Assembly: GCF_030418165.1 (NCBI RefSeq)
Contig: NZ_JAUHTQ010000005.1
Coordinates: 62,001 to 126,000, forward strand
Length of the DNA: 64,000 nt
Origin: Ureibacillus aquaedulcis
Lineage (GTDB): Bacteria; Bacillota; Bacilli; Bacillales_A; Planococcaceae
Direction of reading: 5' to 3'
Part shown: positions 61,297 through 64,000 of the stretch, one piece after another
Layout: every line of letters starts with the position of its first letter
Position numbering within the stretch: position 1 is the first letter of the stretch
Translations under genes and position numbers: made by a program
The notes under the pieces: generated by a model
Seen by the model: only the letters and a program-made list of their open reading frames with translations
Databases searched by the model: none
What the model was told of the DNA's origin: nothing

Positions 61297-62556
61297 TTAA
61301 AGGTTGTTGATTAATTCGTTAGCGAACTCTGAACATTTAACTTCTGTAGCGCCATCCATTAAACGGGCAAAGTCATAAGTTACAACTTTAGAAGCGATTG
61401 TTTTTTCTACAGAGTTAGTGATTAAGTCTGCAGCTTCCTGCCATCCTAAGTGTTCAAGCATTAATACACCTGAAAGTAATACTGAAGATGGGTTCACTTT
61501 GTCTTGACCAGCATATTTTGGAGCTGTACCGTGAGTTGCTTCGAAGATTGCATGTCCAGTAACATAGTTAATGTTAGCTCCTGGAGCGATACCGATACCA
61601 CCAACCTGTGCAGCTAATGCATCAGAGATATAGTCACCATTCAAGTTCATAGTAGCTACTACATCGAACTCATTTGGACGAGTCAAGATTTGTTGTAAGA
61701 AGATATCAGCAATAGAATCTTTAATGATTACTTTACCAGCAGCTACAGCTTCGTCTTGAGCTTTGTTGGCAGCTTCTACGCCATCTGCTTCTTTGATGCG
61801 GTCATATTGATCCCAAGTGAATACTTGCTCGCCATATTCACGTTCAGCTAAATCATAACCCCATTGTTTGAATCCACCCTCAGTGAATTTCATGATGTTA
61901 CCTTTGTGAACTAAAGTTACAGAAGGACGGTTATGCTTGATAGCATACTCGATGGCAGAACGCACTAAACGTTCAGTACCTTCTTTTGATACTGGTTTAA
62001 TACCGATACCTGAAGTTTCCGGGAAGCGGATTTTGTTAACGCCCATTTCTTCTTTCAAGAAGTTGATTACTTTTTTCACTTCTTCAGATCCTTGAGCATA
62101 TTCAATACCAGCATAGATATCTTCAGTATTTTCACGGAAGATTACCATATCAACATCTTCTGGTTTTTTTACTGGAGAAGGTACACCTTCGAAGTGACGT
62201 ACTGGACGTAAACATACATATAGGTCAAGTTGTTGACGCAATGCAACGTTTAGGGAACGGATACCGCCACCGATTGGAGTTGTAAGAGGTCCTTTAATTG
62301 CGATTAAGTATTCGTTAATTTTATCTAAAGTTTCTTGTGGTAACCATTCACCAGTTTGGTTGAATGCTTTTTCACCAGCAAGTACTTCTAGCCACTCAAT
62401 TTTCTTTTCGCCGTTATAAGCTTTTTCAACAGCTGCATCGATTACGCGTGATGCTGCAGCCCAGATATCTGGACCAATTCCGTCACCTTCGATGAAAGGA
62501 ATCGTTGGATTATTTGGTACTTGAAGTACGCCGTTTTCTACTGCAATTTTAGACAT
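61297..62556 (-). CDS. icd: isocitrate dehydrogenase (NADP)
   Basis: 419 residues, near the B. subtilis Icd length. Substrate and metal motifs: [12 protein letters not shown], phosphorylatable-serine region [36 protein letters not shown], the Lys in [28 protein letters not shown], and the NADP-selecting segment [21 protein letters not shown] precedes the ATG. Second gene of citZ-icd-mdh. Confidence 0.97.
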   Translation of the reverse strand: MSKIAVENGVLQVPNNPTIPFIEGDGIGPDIWAAASRVIDAAVEKAYNGEKKIEWLEVLAGEKAFNQTGEWLPQETLDKINEYLIAIKGPLTTPIGGGIRSLNVALRQQLDLYVCLRPVRHFEGVPSPVKKPEDVDMVIFRENTEDIYAGIEYAQGSEEVKKVINFLKEEMGVNKIRFPETSGIGIKPVSKEGTERLVRSAIEYAIKHNRPSVTLVHKGNIMKFTEGGFKQWGYDLAEREYGEQVFTWDQYDRIKEADGVEAANKAQDEAVAAGKVIIKDSIADIFLQQILTRPNEFDVVATMNLNGDYISDALAAQVGGIGIAPGANINYVTGHAIFEATHGTAPKYAGQDKVNPSSVLLSGVLMLEHLGWQEAADLITNSVEKTIASKVVTYDFARLMDGATEVKCSEFANELINNL

Positions 62557-62582
62557 AGATGTTGCCTCCCTATTTTCATAAA

Positions 62583-62610
62583 TCTAGGACTGTGATTTCA
62601 CAGTCCTAGA
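62583..62610 (-). terminator. intercistronic hairpin between citZ and icd
   Basis: Perfect 13-base arms TCTAGGACTGTGA / TCACAGTCCTAGA meeting at a two-base loop. The tail is only ATTTATG, so it may modulate or process the mRNA rather than end it. Confidence 0.6.
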
Positions 62611-62634
62611 CAATTTTAACATATATTATAAAAA

Positions 62635-63750
62635 TTATCTTTCCTCGATTGATACGTATTTTTGCATTCCTGGTCCAACATATTCTGCACGAGGACGAAT
62701 TAGACGATTATTCGCATATTGTTCTAAAATATGTGCAATCCAACCTGATGTACGAGAAACTGCGAAGATTGGTGTGAACAAGTCATGTTCGATTCCTAAT
62801 GAATCATAAACTGATGCTGAGAAGAAATCAACGTTTGCTGGAAGTTTCTTTTGCCCAACAATCATGTCATGAATTTTCACTGACATTTCATATAGTTCTG
62901 GTTTGCCAGTCAATTTAGTTAATTTTTCGCTCATTTCACGTAAATGTTTTGCACGTGGGTCGCCTTTGCGGTATACGCGGTGTCCGAATCCCATAATTTT
63001 TTCTTTGTTATCTAGTTTTGTTTGGATATAAGATTCAACATTATCAAGTGAACCAATTTCAGATAACATTTTCATAACTTGCTCGTTAGCTCCACCGTGA
63101 AGAGGACCTTTTAACGCACCGATTGCAGCAGTTACGCCTGAATATACATCAGATAATGTAGCTACACAAACACGTGCTGTAAATGTTGAAGCGTTTAATT
63201 CATGGTCGGCATGTAAAACTAAAGCTTTGTTGAATGCTTCAATTTCGATCGGTGCTGGTTCTTTACCATGTAACATATATAGGAAGTTTGCAGCATATCC
63301 TAATTCAGGTTTTGGTGCAACTGGTTCTAAACCTTTACGGATACGAGAGAAACCAGTAACTACAGTAGCAATTTTAGCTTGTAGGCGAATTGCTTTACGG
63401 TAGTTTGCTTCAGGAGACATTTCATCTGCTTCCGAATCAAAAACACCTAATACTGAAATAGCTGAACGAAGTGCAGCCATTGGATGTACTGTATCTAATG
63501 GATATGATTTAAATTGGTCAAAGATAGCTTGAGGTACTTCAGCATTTTCGGCTAATTCTTTAGTTAACTCTGCAAGCTCGTCTTTTTTTGGTAAACGTGT
63601 ATGCCAAAGTAAATATACTACCTCTTCGAATGTAGCATTTTCAGTTAAATCATCAATATCGTATCCAACGTATGTAAGTGTGTCATCGATAATTGAACTG
63701 ATTTTAGTTTCTGCAGCTACGATACCTTCTAAACCGCGTGTTGCTGTCAT
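62635..63750 (-). CDS. citZ: citrate synthase II
   Basis: First enzyme of the TCA cycle. 371 residues, Gram-positive (type I, dimeric) length. Starts MTATRGLEGIVAAETKISSI, as in B. subtilis CitZ. Active-site residues: His in LHADHELNAST, His in GFGHRVYRKGDPRA and Asp in NVDFFSASVYDSLG. Ribosome site GAGGGAG. A clean sigma-A promoter and a cre-like site lie upstream, consistent with catabolite control of the citrate branch. Confidence 0.97.
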   Translation of the reverse strand: MTATRGLEGIVAAETKISSIIDDTLTYVGYDIDDLTENATFEEVVYLLWHTRLPKKDELAELTKELAENAEVPQAIFDQFKSYPLDTVHPMAALRSAISVLGVFDSEADEMSPEANYRKAIRLQAKIATVVTGFSRIRKGLEPVAPKPELGYAANFLYMLHGKEPAPIEIEAFNKALVLHADHELNASTFTARVCVATLSDVYSGVTAAIGALKGPLHGGANEQVMKMLSEIGSLDNVESYIQTKLDNKEKIMGFGHRVYRKGDPRAKHLREMSEKLTKLTGKPELYEMSVKIHDMIVGQKKLPANVDFFSASVYDSLGIEHDLFTPIFAVSRTSGWIAHILEQYANNRLIRPRAEYVGPGMQKYVSIEER

Positions 63751-63783
63751 AAAAAATCGCTCCCTCTTTATAAAGATTTTAGT

Positions 63784-63797
63784 TGTAAGTGCTTTCT
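63784..63797. promoter_or_regulatory. cre-like site in the citZ leader
   Basis: TGTAAGTGCTTTCT matches TGWNANCGNTNWCA at 12 of 14 positions. It lies between the citZ promoter and start codon, a position compatible with CcpA roadblock repression. Confidence 0.5.
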
Positions 63798-63858
63798 TTT
63801 TATAGCACCTAAAAAATTCTGCTCATGTGAACCTATAAGTAAATCGCTTACATCCCAT

Positions 63859-63887
63859 ATTATAATAAATTTTGACGGCTTTGTGAA
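63859..63887 (-). promoter_or_regulatory. sigma-A promoter for citZ
   Basis: Minus-strand TTCACA (63882-63887), 17-base spacer, TATAAT (63859-63864). On the plus strand beyond it, AGAGGTGG then TTG at 63998-64000 may start a gene outside the window. Confidence 0.78.
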
Positions 63888-64000
63888 TGAAATTGAACCA
63901 AATTAAGAAAATATGGATTAGTTAATGAAAAACATGTTTAAAGGAGAGAAAAACGTCTCAAAAGAGATGGCAATTATATGAAATAGAGGTGGAAATATTG

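Noticed and set aside
63936-63980. Short frame MFKGEKNVSK near the window end
   Set aside because: Only 15 codons, without a clear ribosome site; more likely leader sequence of a gene beyond the window, for which a TTG at 63998 with AGAGGTGG is the better start.

Overview
The window is a low-GC, densely packed chromosome segment of a spore-forming member of the Bacillales. The gene order follows the Bacillus subtilis trxA-to-citZ region closely: trxA, etfA, etfB, fadB, fadR, lcfA, yshE, mutS2, polX, cvpA, zapA, rnhC, then pheST, an rRNA methylase, sspI, ysdC, ysdB, ysdA, rplT, rpmI, infC, thrS, dnaI, dnaB, nrdR, gapB, coaE, mutM, polA, phoR, phoP, mdh, icd and citZ. Gene content, codon usage and the many intergenic repeats suggest a Planococcaceae-type genus (Lysinibacillus or Solibacillus-like); that placement is inference. 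Nearly everything is on the minus strand. I see no tRNA or rRNA genes, insertion sequences, prophage or CRISPR.

Region by region. 0-6 kb: thioredoxin end, electron-transfer flavoprotein and the fatty-acid degradation operon with FadR and its operator. 6-13 kb: DUF350 protein plus a 26-residue membrane peptide, MutS2, PolX, CvpA, ZapA, RNase HIII. 13-20 kb: a sodium/solute symporter, an isochorismatase-family hydrolase, a small membrane protein, and pheST under a Phe T-box. 20-24 kb: a soluble chemoreceptor, rRNA methylase, SspI and a divergent MarR/CarD module with two matching palindromic operators. 24-33 kb: argF with a remarkable 3'-end cassette array, M42 aminopeptidase, dUTPase, YsdB, a T-box-controlled second methionyl-tRNA synthetase broken by a one-base frameshift, YsdA, and infC-rpmI-rplT behind an L20 leader. 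33-38 kb: a sucrose-phosphate-synthase-like glycosyltransferase with a matching HAD phosphatase, then thrS under a Thr T-box. 38-47 kb: replication initiation (DnaI, DnaB), NrdR, GapB, CoaE, MutM, Pol I. 47-57 kb: an accessory, probably catabolite-repressed cluster of an AtuA/DUF1446-type protein, DUF4387, an LplB/LplC-type ABC importer, a binding lipoprotein, two ADP-ribosylglycohydrolase-family proteins and a divergent MsmX/UgpC-type ATPase. 57-64 kb: PhoPR, a MaoC-like protein, and the citZ-icd-mdh citrate branch.

The most unusual material is in untranslated DNA and the accessory cluster. Four unrelated-looking tandem arrays lie beside pheS, argF, metS and rplT. The argF array repeats the last codons of argF with synonymous differences between copies. 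The argF and rplT arrays share a hairpin design: a conserved GAAAGC...GCGACA loop closed by stems that covary. The 47-57 kb cluster looks like an uptake and breakdown route for an unidentified glycoside.

Start codons were moved inward from the longest open frame wherever a Shine-Dalgarno sequence or promoter decided the matter; infC uses ATT.
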